A DNA stretch of 5,357 nucleotides, taken from positions 1 to 5,357 of the forward strand of contig DLME01000050.1 in assembly GCA_002479215.1 (NCBI GenBank), given 5' to 3'. The position numbers and the translations under genes are program-made. The notes beneath the pieces are model-generated. The model made no database searches. It saw nothing but the letters and a program-made list of their open reading frames with translations, and was not told the DNA's origin. Source of the DNA: Syntrophaceae bacterium UBA7544 (GTDB lineage: Bacteria > Desulfobacterota > Syntrophia > Syntrophales > Smithellaceae). Within the stretch, counting starts at the first letter, position 1. Each line of letters begins with the position of its first letter. This document shows, piece after piece, positions 1 to 5,357 of the stretch.

Positions 1-653
1 CGATCACGCTGAATAATTTGCGATGATACCTGTGCCGGTTTCAAAGCAAGTTTGCGGCATACATATTCTTCCACAAATGGCTCCACAAAAGAAAAAGTGC
101 CTACTGCTCCCGATATTTTCCCGTAACTTACGGATTCTTTGGCATTGACCAGACGCCGATGATTGCGTTGCATTTCCTGATACCACAAGGCCATCTTCAA
201 ACCGAAAGTAACCGGCTCGGCGTGAATACCGTGCGAACGGCCGATCATCAAGGTATTTTTATGTTCAAAAGCTTTCTTTTTTAAAACAACTAAAAGCTGG
301 TCAATATCTTCCAGCAAAATTTCCGCCGCTTCTTTCAACAAGATGGCGAGCGCTGTATCCAAAATATCGGAAGAAGTAAGACCCATGTGAATGAAACGGC
401 CGTCTTCACCTACTTTTTCCGTTAAAGAGGTCAAAAAAGCGATGACATCGTGTTTTGTCGTTTTTTCTATTTCATCAATACGTTTGACGTTAATAGCGAC
501 TTTTTGTTTGATATTTTTCAGCGAATTTTCCGGAATTTTGCCCAGCTTAGCCATTGCTTCACACGCCATAATTTCCACATCAAGCCACTTCTGATATCTA
601 TTTTCCGCACTCCAAATTTTTGTCATTTTTTCTCGGGAATATCTGGAAATCAC
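1..653 (-). CDS. purB: Adenylosuccinate lyase, 5' part (217 codons, cut by left window edge)
   Basis: Cytosolic enzyme of purine synthesis. It splits SAICAR to AICAR and adenylosuccinate to AMP, releasing fumarate each time. The translation aligns without gaps to my memory of Bacillus subtilis PurB: ISRYSREKMTKIWS near the start, EIEKTTKHDVIAF (residues 61-73), IHMGLTSSDILDTA (88-101) and IGRSHGIHAEP (137-147). The active-site histidines known from the family fall at the same numbers as in B. subtilis: H68, H89 and H141. The flexible signature loop and the C-terminal half lie beyond the window; full proteins are about 430 residues. The start is GTG at 651-653: an in-frame TAA (654-656) lies directly upstream, and a strong GAGGAGG sits 5 nt before it. 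An internal ATG at codon 10 would cut into the conserved N-terminus. The gene is divergent from the PAQR gene. No lesions are visible. Family assignment is very secure. Confidence 0.97.
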   Translation of the reverse strand, partial: MISRYSREKMTKIWSAENRYQKWLDVEIMACEAMAKLGKIPENSLKNIKQKVAINVKRIDEIEKTTKHDVIAFLTSLTEKVGEDGRFIHMGLTSSDILDTALAILLKEAAEILLEDIDQLLVVLKKKAFEHKNTLMIGRSHGIHAEPVTFGLKMALWYQEMQRNHRRLVNAKESVSYGKISGAVGTFSFVEPFVEEYVCRKLALKPAQVSSQIIQRD

Positions 654-658
654 TTAAG

Positions 659-665
659 CCTCCTC
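659..665 (-). promoter_or_regulatory. Ribosome binding site of purB
   Basis: On the minus strand GAGGAGG stands 5 nt before the GTG codon at 651-653. This near-perfect Shine-Dalgarno match, together with the in-frame stop just upstream of GTG, fixes the unusual GTG start. Confidence 0.85.
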
Positions 666-678
666 AAGAATATTTATA

Positions 679-707
679 GTTATATATAATTATCGCACGT
701 TGGTTAA
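679..707 (-). promoter_or_regulatory. Candidate sigma70-type promoter of purB
   Basis: Read on the minus strand, TTAACC (702-707) and TATAAC (679-684) are separated by 17 nt. The -10 box matches consensus at 5 of 6 positions and the -35 at 4 of 6. Transcription would start close to 670, giving a short leader of about 20 nt that just includes the ribosome binding site. The region is AT-rich, so chance matches are common. I see no PurR-like operator. Confidence 0.35.
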
Positions 708-772
708 CTTTTTTCTCTCCATTTTTTTGTAGATTGATATTATTACGATTTTGAACAATACGTCAAGACCTA

Positions 773-796
773 TTAATAATCCGGCCGGTCAATTAA
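773..796. repeat. Symmetric dyad with CCGGCCGG core, possible operator
   Basis: The palindrome CCGGCCGG (781-788) is flanked on each side by a 3-nt non-matching spacer and then by symmetric arms TTAAT (773-777) and ATTAA (792-796). The dyad spans 24 bp and is centred at 784.5. It lies in otherwise AT-rich intergenic DNA and ends 3 bp before the candidate -35 box of the PAQR gene. This is the geometry expected for a dimeric regulator site, but I do not recognise the motif as belonging to a known regulator. It is not followed by a T-run, so a terminator is unlikely. Confidence 0.5.
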
Positions 797-799
797 AGA

Positions 800-828
800 T
801 TGACAAATTATATACGAAAACATACTTA
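800..828 (+). promoter_or_regulatory. Candidate promoter of the PAQR/hemolysin III gene
   Basis: A perfect TTGACA (800-805) is followed after 17 nt by TACTTA (823-828), a 4 of 6 match to the -10 consensus. It lies about 30 nt upstream of the ATG at 860. A weaker second candidate uses TTGAAC (751-756) and AATAAT (775-780) with an 18-nt spacer; its -10 box would overlap the dyad at 773-796. Confidence 0.5.
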
Positions 829-859
829 AATAAAATCAAATTGGAAGATAGGTGACTGC

Positions 860-1522
860 ATGTCCCAAACTATAGTGGAAACTGGAAAATATAGTCTGAT
901 AGAAGAAATTGTTAATAGTATTATTCACGGGACCGGGATTCTAATCAGCTTGGCCGGACTTGTTCTTTTAATCGTTTTTTCCAGTTTGTACGGTAAGGCC
1001 AGCCATCTTGTCAGTTGTACAATTTTTGGTATTACGCTAGTTTTACTTTACACGGCTTCAACACTCTATCATAGTACCCGAGAACCACAAATTAAACGCG
1101 TCTTTAGAATTATCGACCATTCTTGTATTTACGCTTTAATTGCGGGAACTTATACTCCTTTTATGCTGGTTGCGGTTCGCGGGGTTTTGGGCTGGACTAT
1201 GTTTGCTATCGTTTGGTCTCTGACCATTTTGGGAATTTTATTTAAAGTTTTTTTTATTCATCGGTTTAAAATTTTTTCCACGCTTACTTATATTCTAATG
1301 GGTTGGCTGGTTGTTTTTGCCATTAAGCCTATTTTTCAGACACTCCCCGGAGACGCTATTGTCTGGCTTGTTTCCGGCGGACTAGCTTATACAGGGGGTA
1401 CTATCTTTTATGCATGGAATAGACTCCCCTTTAATCATGCCATCTGGCATCTATTTGTACTTACCGGCAGTATCTGCCATTTTTTCGCTGTTCTCTTTTA
1501 CGTCGTACCATTGAAAACTTAA
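860..1522 (+). CDS. trhA: Hemolysin III / PAQR-family integral membrane protein (TrhA-like)
   Basis: A 220-residue, very hydrophobic protein with about seven membrane helices (roughly residues 25-42, 51-70, 85-105, 110-132, 140-157, 165-186, 194-215). It carries the PAQR/hemolysin III signatures in order: E16-x2-N19-x3-H23 before the first helix, S67-x3-H71 (STLYH), D86 in IDHSCIYALIAGTYTPF, and H193-x3-H197 (HAIWH) near the C-terminus. In this family S, D and the three histidines form a metal-binding, hydrolase-like site facing the cytoplasm. Length is normal for bacterial members. Despite the old 'hemolysin' name, bacterial homologues are now linked to membrane homeostasis, and true haemolytic activity here is doubtful. 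AGGTGA (850-855) lies 4 nt before the ATG and supports this start. The gene is probably monocistronic: divergent from purB, with 302 nt to the next gene. The symbol reflects the family name and not proven orthology. Confidence 0.92.
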   Translation: MSQTIVETGKYSLIEEIVNSIIHGTGILISLAGLVLLIVFSSLYGKASHLVSCTIFGITLVLLYTASTLYHSTREPQIKRVFRIIDHSCIYALIAGTYTPFMLVAVRGVLGWTMFAIVWSLTILGILFKVFFIHRFKIFSTLTYILMGWLVVFAIKPIFQTLPGDAIVWLVSGGLAYTGGTIFYAWNRLPFNHAIWHLFVLTGSICHFFAVLFYVVPLKT

Positions 1523-1731
1523 ATAAAATATATACAAACGATTCTAAAAAGAAGTTACTTTTTTTACGCTGACGTTTTTTGCGAAAATAGAGGCAAAACT
1601 GAAAGTTTATAAAAGCTGCCTCATCCTAATTTAATAAAGACAGAGAGATAGCCCTTATCGACTAACCTTCAACTTTTCGAAAGTTCCATCATTGCTTACC
1701 GTTTCTATAAAGAACAAATAACAAATTGAAA

Positions 1732-1760
1732 TTGAACTTCCTAAATCATTCTTGTATTAT
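1732..1760 (+). promoter_or_regulatory. Candidate sigma70-type promoter of the FG-GAP protein gene
   Basis: TTGAAC (1732-1737) and TATTAT (1755-1760) are separated by exactly 17 nt. The -10 box matches consensus at 5 of 6 positions and the -35 at 4 of 6. The predicted start near 1767 gives a leader of about 58 nt before the ATG at 1825. Confidence 0.5.
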
Positions 1761-1812
1761 CGTATCTAAAATGTTAGAAGTTCGCGGGGTTTAAATGTAA
1801 GCAATTAACATG

Positions 1813-1818
1813 AGGGAG
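1813..1818 (+). promoter_or_regulatory. Ribosome binding site that decides the start at 1825
   Basis: AGGGAG lies 6 nt before the ATG at 1825-1827. It sits inside the five codons that would be added if the earlier in-frame ATG at 1810 were used. That earlier ATG has no purine-rich site in front of it and would put charged residues (MREIN) ahead of the signal peptide, so 1825 is preferred. Confidence 0.8.
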
Positions 1819-1824
1819 ATAAAT

Positions 1825-3558
1825 ATGAGAAAATATTTGCAATTAATGTTTTGTTTAACAATCATTTTGCTGGCTACGGGCTCGCCTTGGGCAAAAGATA
1901 AGTACATGGTAACTGTTTTGCCTTTTTCCTTGCATAGCGCTGAAAATATAGATTACTTAAAACAAGGAATCGAGGATATGCTCTCCACACGTATTTCTGT
2001 ACCCAATAAAATTGAAGTCATCGGTAAAAATATTGTTTCCGAAGAACTGAAGAAAACTAAATCCAAGGAATTAACTTTAGTTGATGTATATAATCTTGGT
2101 AAAAAATTGAAGTCCGATTATGTCGTTTGGGGAAGCATTACCAAAATCGGCAAAAGTATCAGTATTGATGGAAAGCTGGTGGACATCGCCGCCAACAAAT
2201 CGGACATCGGCATTTTCGCTCAATCACAAAGCCTTGATGAAGTAATTCCTAAAATCAATGATTTTTCTCAAAGAATTGTTCAACATATTCTGGGAACTAC
2301 TCCGGTGGCTACGACACCGGTTGCAGGCTCTTCCTCTTCCTCTTCCGCTTCCGCCCCCACTGCAAGCCCTAATGCGCCCCCATCCCCTCCGGGTTCTTCG
2401 CGTGAATCGCAAATAATTGCGGACATGAAGACGGGAAAGAGAGGCACTCTGACTTCTGCAATCAACACTGAATTTATTAACGCTCCTGATCCCTTTAATC
2501 GCAGGGAATTCTGGATGAGCCAACAATTACCTACTGAATTTAAAGGTATGGCTATAGGAGACATAAATAATGACGGCTTAAACGAAGTGGTGGTTATTGA
2601 CAGCCATAATGTATACATATACCAAAAAACAGCCAATGGATTGAAACTATTGGAAAAAATTGCCGGGAAATCTTATGATAATTATATTGCAGTTGACGTA
2701 GCGGATATTAACAAAAACGGTGTAAAAGAAATAATCGTGACATCGCTTAATGATACCACGCTTGATTCCTTTGTCCTGGAATTCAAAGATGGCAAATATG
2801 TCAAGATTGCATCCGATATCCGTTGGTTTTTACGTGTAATTGATACTCCGTCTGGTCCTTTATTATTAGGACAGGAATATGGTTTTGATAAGCCTTTAGA
2901 CACACAAATTTATGAAATTGTTTGGAGAGATGGCCAATATGTTCCCGACCAAAAAATGAAAATACCTTTAGGCTTGTCTATCTACGGATTAACCATTGAT
3001 AATGTGGGCAGTGGCGGAGGTGAAAAAATAATCGCCTTGGATGAACTGGACTATTTATGTATTTTTGAAAAAACAAATAAACCACTGACCAGAATTTTTA
3101 CTTTTGGCTTTTCCAATGACGAGCTTATCTGGAGAAGTGATGTTGTATATGGTGGCAGCAATAACTACTTCGAAAATATTGACAAGACACATCCTGAAAA
3201 CAACACAAACGAAACCGATAAGAGCGCATTTGCCAATTTGCGCATTCTGACTTTTGATACAAGTAAGGAGGGGAAAAAACAGATCATTATAGCAAAAAAC
3301 TTATCTTCCGTCGGCCGCGTGCTTAAACATTTGAAGCTTTTCACTTCCAGTGAAATATATAATCTGGAATGGGACGGTATGGGCATGGCGGAAAACTGGC
3401 GAACAAAAAAAATCAATGGATACATTGCCGATTATTGTATTAAAGACATAGATAACGATGGTAAACCGAAATTAGTGTTGGCCGTGGTTTTATCTGTCGG
3501 CGCTTCGCTGCGGGATAAAAGTGTAATAGTGGTTTATGAGCTGAATACCGCCCAATAA
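1825..3558 (+). CDS. Secreted protein: TolB/CsgG-like N-terminal domain plus FG-GAP/VCBS beta-propeller
   Basis: A 577-residue protein predicted to leave the cytoplasm. Residues 1-23 form a signal peptide (basic RK, hydrophobic core, possible cut after SPWA, with a non-ideal Pro at -3). Residues 27-157 form an alpha/beta domain (VTVLPF at 29-34, YLKQGIEDML at 44-53, YVVWGSI at 99-105) resembling the N-terminal domains of TolB/CsgG/FlgT-type envelope proteins. A low-complexity Thr/Ser/Ala/Pro linker covers about 158-192. The rest is a beta-propeller with FG-GAP/VCBS-type calcium loops: GDINNDGLNEVVV (245-257), ADINKNGVKEIIV (293-305), a degenerate DNVGSGGGEKII (392-403) and KDIDNDGKPKLVL (540-552). 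The DxNxDG pattern is the usual Ca2+-binding signature. Such proteins probably act in the periplasm or at the outer membrane in protein or ligand binding. The specific function is unknown and I recognise no gene symbol. The gene probably stands alone between its own promoter and the tRNA promoter. Confidence 0.87.
   Translation: MRKYLQLMFCLTIILLATGSPWAKDKYMVTVLPFSLHSAENIDYLKQGIEDMLSTRISVPNKIEVIGKNIVSEELKKTKSKELTLVDVYNLGKKLKSDYVVWGSITKIGKSISIDGKLVDIAANKSDIGIFAQSQSLDEVIPKINDFSQRIVQHILGTTPVATTPVAGSSSSSSASAPTASPNAPPSPPGSSRESQIIADMKTGKRGTLTSAINTEFINAPDPFNRREFWMSQQLPTEFKGMAIGDINNDGLNEVVVIDSHNVYIYQKTANGLKLLEKIAGKSYDNYIAVDVADINKNGVKEIIVTSLNDTTLDSFVLEFKDGKYVKIASDIRWFLRVIDTPSGPLLLGQEYGFDKPLDTQIYEIVWRDGQYVPDQKMKIPLGLSIYGLTIDNVGSGGGEKIIALDELDYLCIFEKTNKPLTRIFTFGFSNDELIWRSDVVYGGSNNYFENIDKTHPENNTNETDKSAFANLRILTFDTSKEGKKQIIIAKNLSSVGRVLKHLKLFTSSEIYNLEWDGMGMAENWRTKKINGYIADYCIKDIDNDGKPKLVLAVVLSVGASLRDKSVIVVYELNTAQ
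2329..2352 (+). repeat. In-frame hexanucleotide repeat in the Ser-rich linker
   Basis: TCTTCC occurs three times in tandem (2329-2346), followed by a one-base variant GCTTCC (2347-2352). It encodes Ser-Ser pairs in the flexible linker at residues 169-176. A short duplicated peptide, TPVA-T-TPVA (residues 159-167), lies just before it. Being a multiple of three, changes in copy number would alter linker length without breaking the frame. Confidence 0.7.
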
Positions 3559-3562
3559 GTAA

Positions 3563-3592
3563 TTGACACAACTTGTGTGCCTAGGGTATAGC
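3563..3592 (+). promoter_or_regulatory. Candidate promoter of tRNA-Met, overlapping a palindrome
   Basis: A perfect TTGACA (3563-3568), 5 nt after the stop of the upstream gene, is followed by TATAGC (3587-3592) after 18 nt. Transcription would start about 50 nt before the tRNA. The palindrome ACACAA-C-TTGTGT (3566-3578) overlaps the end of the -35 box, and a further ACACAA half-site lies at 3596-3601. A small C-rich inverted repeat (TTCCC 3607-3611 with GGGAA 3621-3625) sits in the leader. Confidence 0.5.
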
Positions 3593-3647
3593 ATCACACA
3601 AATTTATTCCCCCCCTAAAAGGGAAAATAATAAGTGACTATCCAAGC

Positions 3648-3724
3648 GGCGGTGTAGCTCAGCTGGTTAGAGCATACGGCTCATATCCGTAGTGTCCGGG
3701 GTTCAATTCCCTGCACCGCCACCA
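3648..3724 (+). tRNA. tRNA-Met (elongator type), anticodon CAT, with encoded CCA
   Basis: A full 77-nt cloverleaf is visible. The acceptor GGCGGTG pairs with CACCGCC. The D stem is GCTC/GAGC. The anticodon stem TACGG/CCGTA encloses loop CTCATAT with anticodon CAT at 3682-3684. The variable loop is GTGTC. The T stem CGGGG/CCCTG (one G-T pair) carries loop TTCAATT. Discriminator A is followed by an encoded CCA. The paired G1-C72 end and the absence of three G-C pairs in the anticodon stem rule out the initiator tRNA. A CAT anticodon can also belong to tRNA-Ile2 (lysidine-modified), but the overall sequence looks like the elongator Met tRNA of Desulfobacterota as I remember it. Confidence 0.95.
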
Positions 3725-3753
3725 GAACATAATCCGGCAACGTGCGGTGAAAT

Positions 3754-3784
3754 AAAAAAAGCCCTAAAAAAACGGGCTTTTTTT
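3754..3784 (+). terminator. Intrinsic terminator downstream of tRNA-Met
   Basis: The stem A7-GCCC (3754-3764) pairs perfectly with GGGC-T7 (3774-3784) around a 9-nt A-rich loop. The GC part is followed by seven T, which is the classic form. The A-run on the left also gives a T-run on the opposite strand, so it could terminate leftward transcription from the DUF3943 remnant as well. Confidence 0.92.
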
Positions 3785-3842
3785 ATTGACTATTATCCGA
3801 TAGCGCGTGTAGTCATTCACAATTAGGGATATCTTGATTTAT

Positions 3843-3886
3843 GGCTCCGAAAATCCTCATGATAAACTTCAATTATACTTGGAGCC
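3843..3886. repeat. Inverted repeat GGCTCC/GGAGCC at the composition boundary
   Basis: GGCTCC (3843-3848) and GGAGCC (3881-3886) are perfect 6-bp arms around a 32-nt AT-rich spacer. It lies in the 113-nt gap between the tRNA terminator and the end of the DUF3943 remnant. It could be the remains of a terminator for the minus-strand gene, but the spacer is long and no T-run follows on that strand. Nothing else is recognisable in this gap. Confidence 0.4.
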
Positions 3887-3897
3887 TCTCTTCCCGC

Positions 3898-5357
3898 TCA
3901 GTAGCTGTTAGCGCCGCGCCACTCGACAGCACCGAACCGGGTGTCGCCAAGTAAAGTGTAAACGAGGCTGACGGTTCCCGTCGTCTGGTGACTGTCGGCC
4001 CATCCGGGATACTGCGCATCCCGGATGGACGCGATGTATTTGGATCCCGAGGGCGTGACGGCCGTAAATGCGAACGGTGAATCCCATGTTCAGACGGTTG
4101 ATGTTCTCCGTTCCCCCCGGGTCCCCGCCACCCATGCCAGTCAAATAATACGCGCGTCCTGTTAAGTCGAACATGGCCCTGTCGCCAAGGATGAGGCGGA
4201 GCGCGAGGAGCCCCTGCGGGGCGACGCCGTAGTGGTAGTCGCGGTCACCCACTTGGGTGACATTACCGGCCGCGGCATAGCCGATGCCGCCGAAGGCCGA
4301 GCCCTGGAGCGCTACCGCTCGCGAGAGCCACCATTGAAAGGTAGTGCCAAGAGAGACGGACGTGCTGGAGACCCGGAAGATATGCAGCGATATGTAGTCA
4401 TAGCCGCCGTAGAGACCCCATATCCCGCGATAGGCGTTGGCCTGCCTCGTATTTCTTTCCGAGGAGAAGGCCGCGGATCATGATGTCAGTGAAAGGGTTA
4501 TCCGTGGTGCGGACGCTGGTAAATTCAAAATAGAAGTAGTCGAAAGGACGCGTATAGCTATAGCCGGGCTTCCCGGGGAGCCCATAGGCCATGGAGAAGT
4601 CCGCGCTCACCTCGTCCTGTTTGATGGTGCTCGAGCCGCCCTGGTCGCTCATGTCCGTATTCTGACTTACGCCGAGCCGCAGGCGCCAGAAAGTGGCCGG
4701 ATCATGTCTAGGAAACACGGGTTTGAACTGGCCTCCAAAGGCAAAAAGGCTGATCCCCGTGGGTGGTGAGAGTAGCGTTGCGCCCAGCTCGCGCCAGAGT
4801 CCGGGTTTTTCGCCATCGCCCTCGAGCACCAGGCTGGCCATTCGGAAGAGCACCTCCCCGAAGAAACTTCCGCCAATGCCGCTGGCGATCTGGTCATTGA
4901 TGGATGGGTTCGTGGTCTCCCCGCCCGTTTCCTAGAGAAAGCTGCCCACGTTGTCGTAAAAGAGCGACTCCCAGTAATTAAGGCCGGCTGATCGCGCGAA
5001 TCCATGGTACATGGATCCCTGATACGGATGTCCGGACTGGTTCATGGCGAAGGAGTCCTGGTCGACCCCCCAGGGCCCGTGGACGACGTGGGCCCAAAAG
5101 GTTGACAGGTTCGTGTCGTAGGTTTTTTTCCCATCCGACTCTACAGAGTTGGGGTAAGCAAGCCGGTCGTACACGTTGAGGAGAAGGAGGAAGGCCGGGA
5201 TTTCTAGGGCTGGGATGAGGTAGCTCTTGTCGGTACCCGTCTCCCAAGACAAGGACTGTGTCGTTTGCACGGGCTTTTCCTTCAACCACGCTTTCCCGCT
5301 CATAGAGATATTTACGGTCCGGTTCGTGGCCATATCGGAGAGCTCAATCACATCCGG
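3898..5357 (-). pseudogene. DUF3943-family outer-membrane protein, broken by a stop and two frameshifts (5' end beyond window)
   Basis: Three minus-strand segments join into one protein. The first, from the right edge to 4935, has LNVYDRLAYP, the motif NQSGHPYQGSMYHGFARS (about 4993-5046) and NYWESLFYDNVGSFL, then hits TAG at 4932-4934. Without the stop the same frame continues ETGGETTNPSINDQIASG, GEVLFRMASLVLEG, then barrel-like strands to about 4443. The frame then shifts to NAYRGIWGLYGGYDYIS and runs to GRHALGIQ near 4040. A second shift gives YIASIRDAQYP and LLGDTRFGAVEW, ending GANSY-TGA at 3898-3900. The NQxGHPYQG, WES and PSxND patterns match my memory of DUF3943, an uncharacterised family; alternating hydrophobic strands suggest an outer-membrane beta-barrel. 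TAG replaces an expected TGG (Trp), a single G-to-A change. Each frameshift is mended by dropping one base (about 4439-4442, GG; about 4039-4041, AAA). About 485 codons remain. The DNA is much richer in GC than its left neighbours. Real decay or sequencing error are both possible. Confidence 0.85.

Larger units (their letters stand above)
1523..1824. other. 302-nt intergenic region with two hairpins
   Basis: No coding potential is visible here. It holds three things. First, a nested inverted repeat at 1590-1622: outer arms GAGGCA (1590-1595) and TGCCTC (1617-1622) enclose an inner hairpin AAACT-GAA-AGTTT (1596-1608). Second, a short hairpin AACTTT-TCG-AAAGTT (1671-1685). Third, the promoter described separately at 1732-1760. 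Neither hairpin is followed by a T-run, so I do not call a terminator for the PAQR gene. An A/T-only fold around AAAAAG...CTTTTTTT (about 1546-1565) is too weak to count. Confidence 0.5.

Noticed and set aside
391..689. Plus-strand open frames over purB
   Set aside because: They are antisense to a clearly conserved purB coding region and look like shadows.
1546..1565. A/T-only fold as terminator of the PAQR gene
   Set aside because: The stem has almost no G-C pairs and only a 3-nt loop, so it would be too unstable.
2224..3425. Minus-strand open frames inside the FG-GAP gene
   Set aside because: They lie opposite a well-supported gene, have skewed composition and show no recognisable domain or ribosome binding site.
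3648..3724. tRNA-Ile2 (CAT anticodon with lysidine) instead of tRNA-Met
   Set aside because: The acceptor, anticodon stem and variable loop look like elongator Met tRNA. Only a tRNA profile with identity elements could fully exclude Ile2.
3648..3724. tRNA 3' end as an attachment site with a second copy in the window
   Set aside because: I searched by eye for the T-arm and acceptor sequence in 3785-5357 and found no duplicate, and no integrase is present.
3898..3925. Integron attC-like core (GCTGTTAGCG near 3904)
   Set aside because: It does not fit the GTTRRRY core and no paired inverse core is visible. The bases are explained as the last codons of the broken gene.
4932..4934. TAG as pyrrolysine or another programmed recoding event
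   Set aside because: Two frameshifts in the same gene make simple decay or sequence error a better explanation, and no suppressor tRNA or pyl gene is in the window.
4232..4935. Open frames on the plus strand in the GC-rich part and alternate minus-strand frames
   Set aside because: They are shadows of the DUF3943 gene: GC-rich DNA keeps off-frames open, and their translations show no family pattern.

Overview
The window looks like bacterial chromosome from a Gram-negative organism. It has an AT-rich left part (1 to about 3.89 kb) and a clearly GC-richer right part (about 3.9 kb to the end). The elongator tRNA-Met, and a secreted protein with a TolB/CsgG-like front and an FG-GAP/VCBS propeller, both resemble what I remember from Desulfobacterota (the former Deltaproteobacteria, such as Syntrophus or Geobacter relatives). 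That placement rests on memory of sequence style and not on a search, so it is tentative.

Left part. The 5' half of purB (adenylosuccinate lyase, purine synthesis) runs leftward off the window edge from a GTG start at 653 with a strong ribosome binding site. A 206-nt gap separates it from a divergent gene at 860-1522 for a hemolysin III / PAQR-family seven-helix membrane protein. The gap holds a candidate promoter for each gene and a striking GC-cored dyad at 773-796. A 302-nt gap follows, with two small hairpins and a good sigma70-type promoter, and leads to a 577-residue secreted protein at 1825-3558. That protein has a signal peptide, an alpha/beta domain, a Ser/Pro/Ala linker and a beta-propeller. 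Next comes tRNA-Met(CAT) at 3648-3724 with its own candidate promoter and a textbook intrinsic terminator at 3754-3784.

Right part. From 3898 to the right edge the minus strand carries most of a DUF3943-family gene, predicted to be an outer-membrane beta-barrel. It is broken by three lesions: an in-frame amber codon at 4932-4934 where TGG (Trp) is expected, and two frameshifts (about 4439-4442 and 4039-4041), each repaired by removing one base. Once these are corrected it reads continuously to a TGA at 3898-3900. The composition change, the tRNA next to it and the damage together suggest acquired and decaying DNA, or a misassembled or error-rich contig end.

The intact genes look like independent transcription units, not one pathway. 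I found no CRISPR array, transposase, integrase or recognisable defence system. The items most worth a second look are the dyad before the PAQR gene and the composition break with its broken gene.
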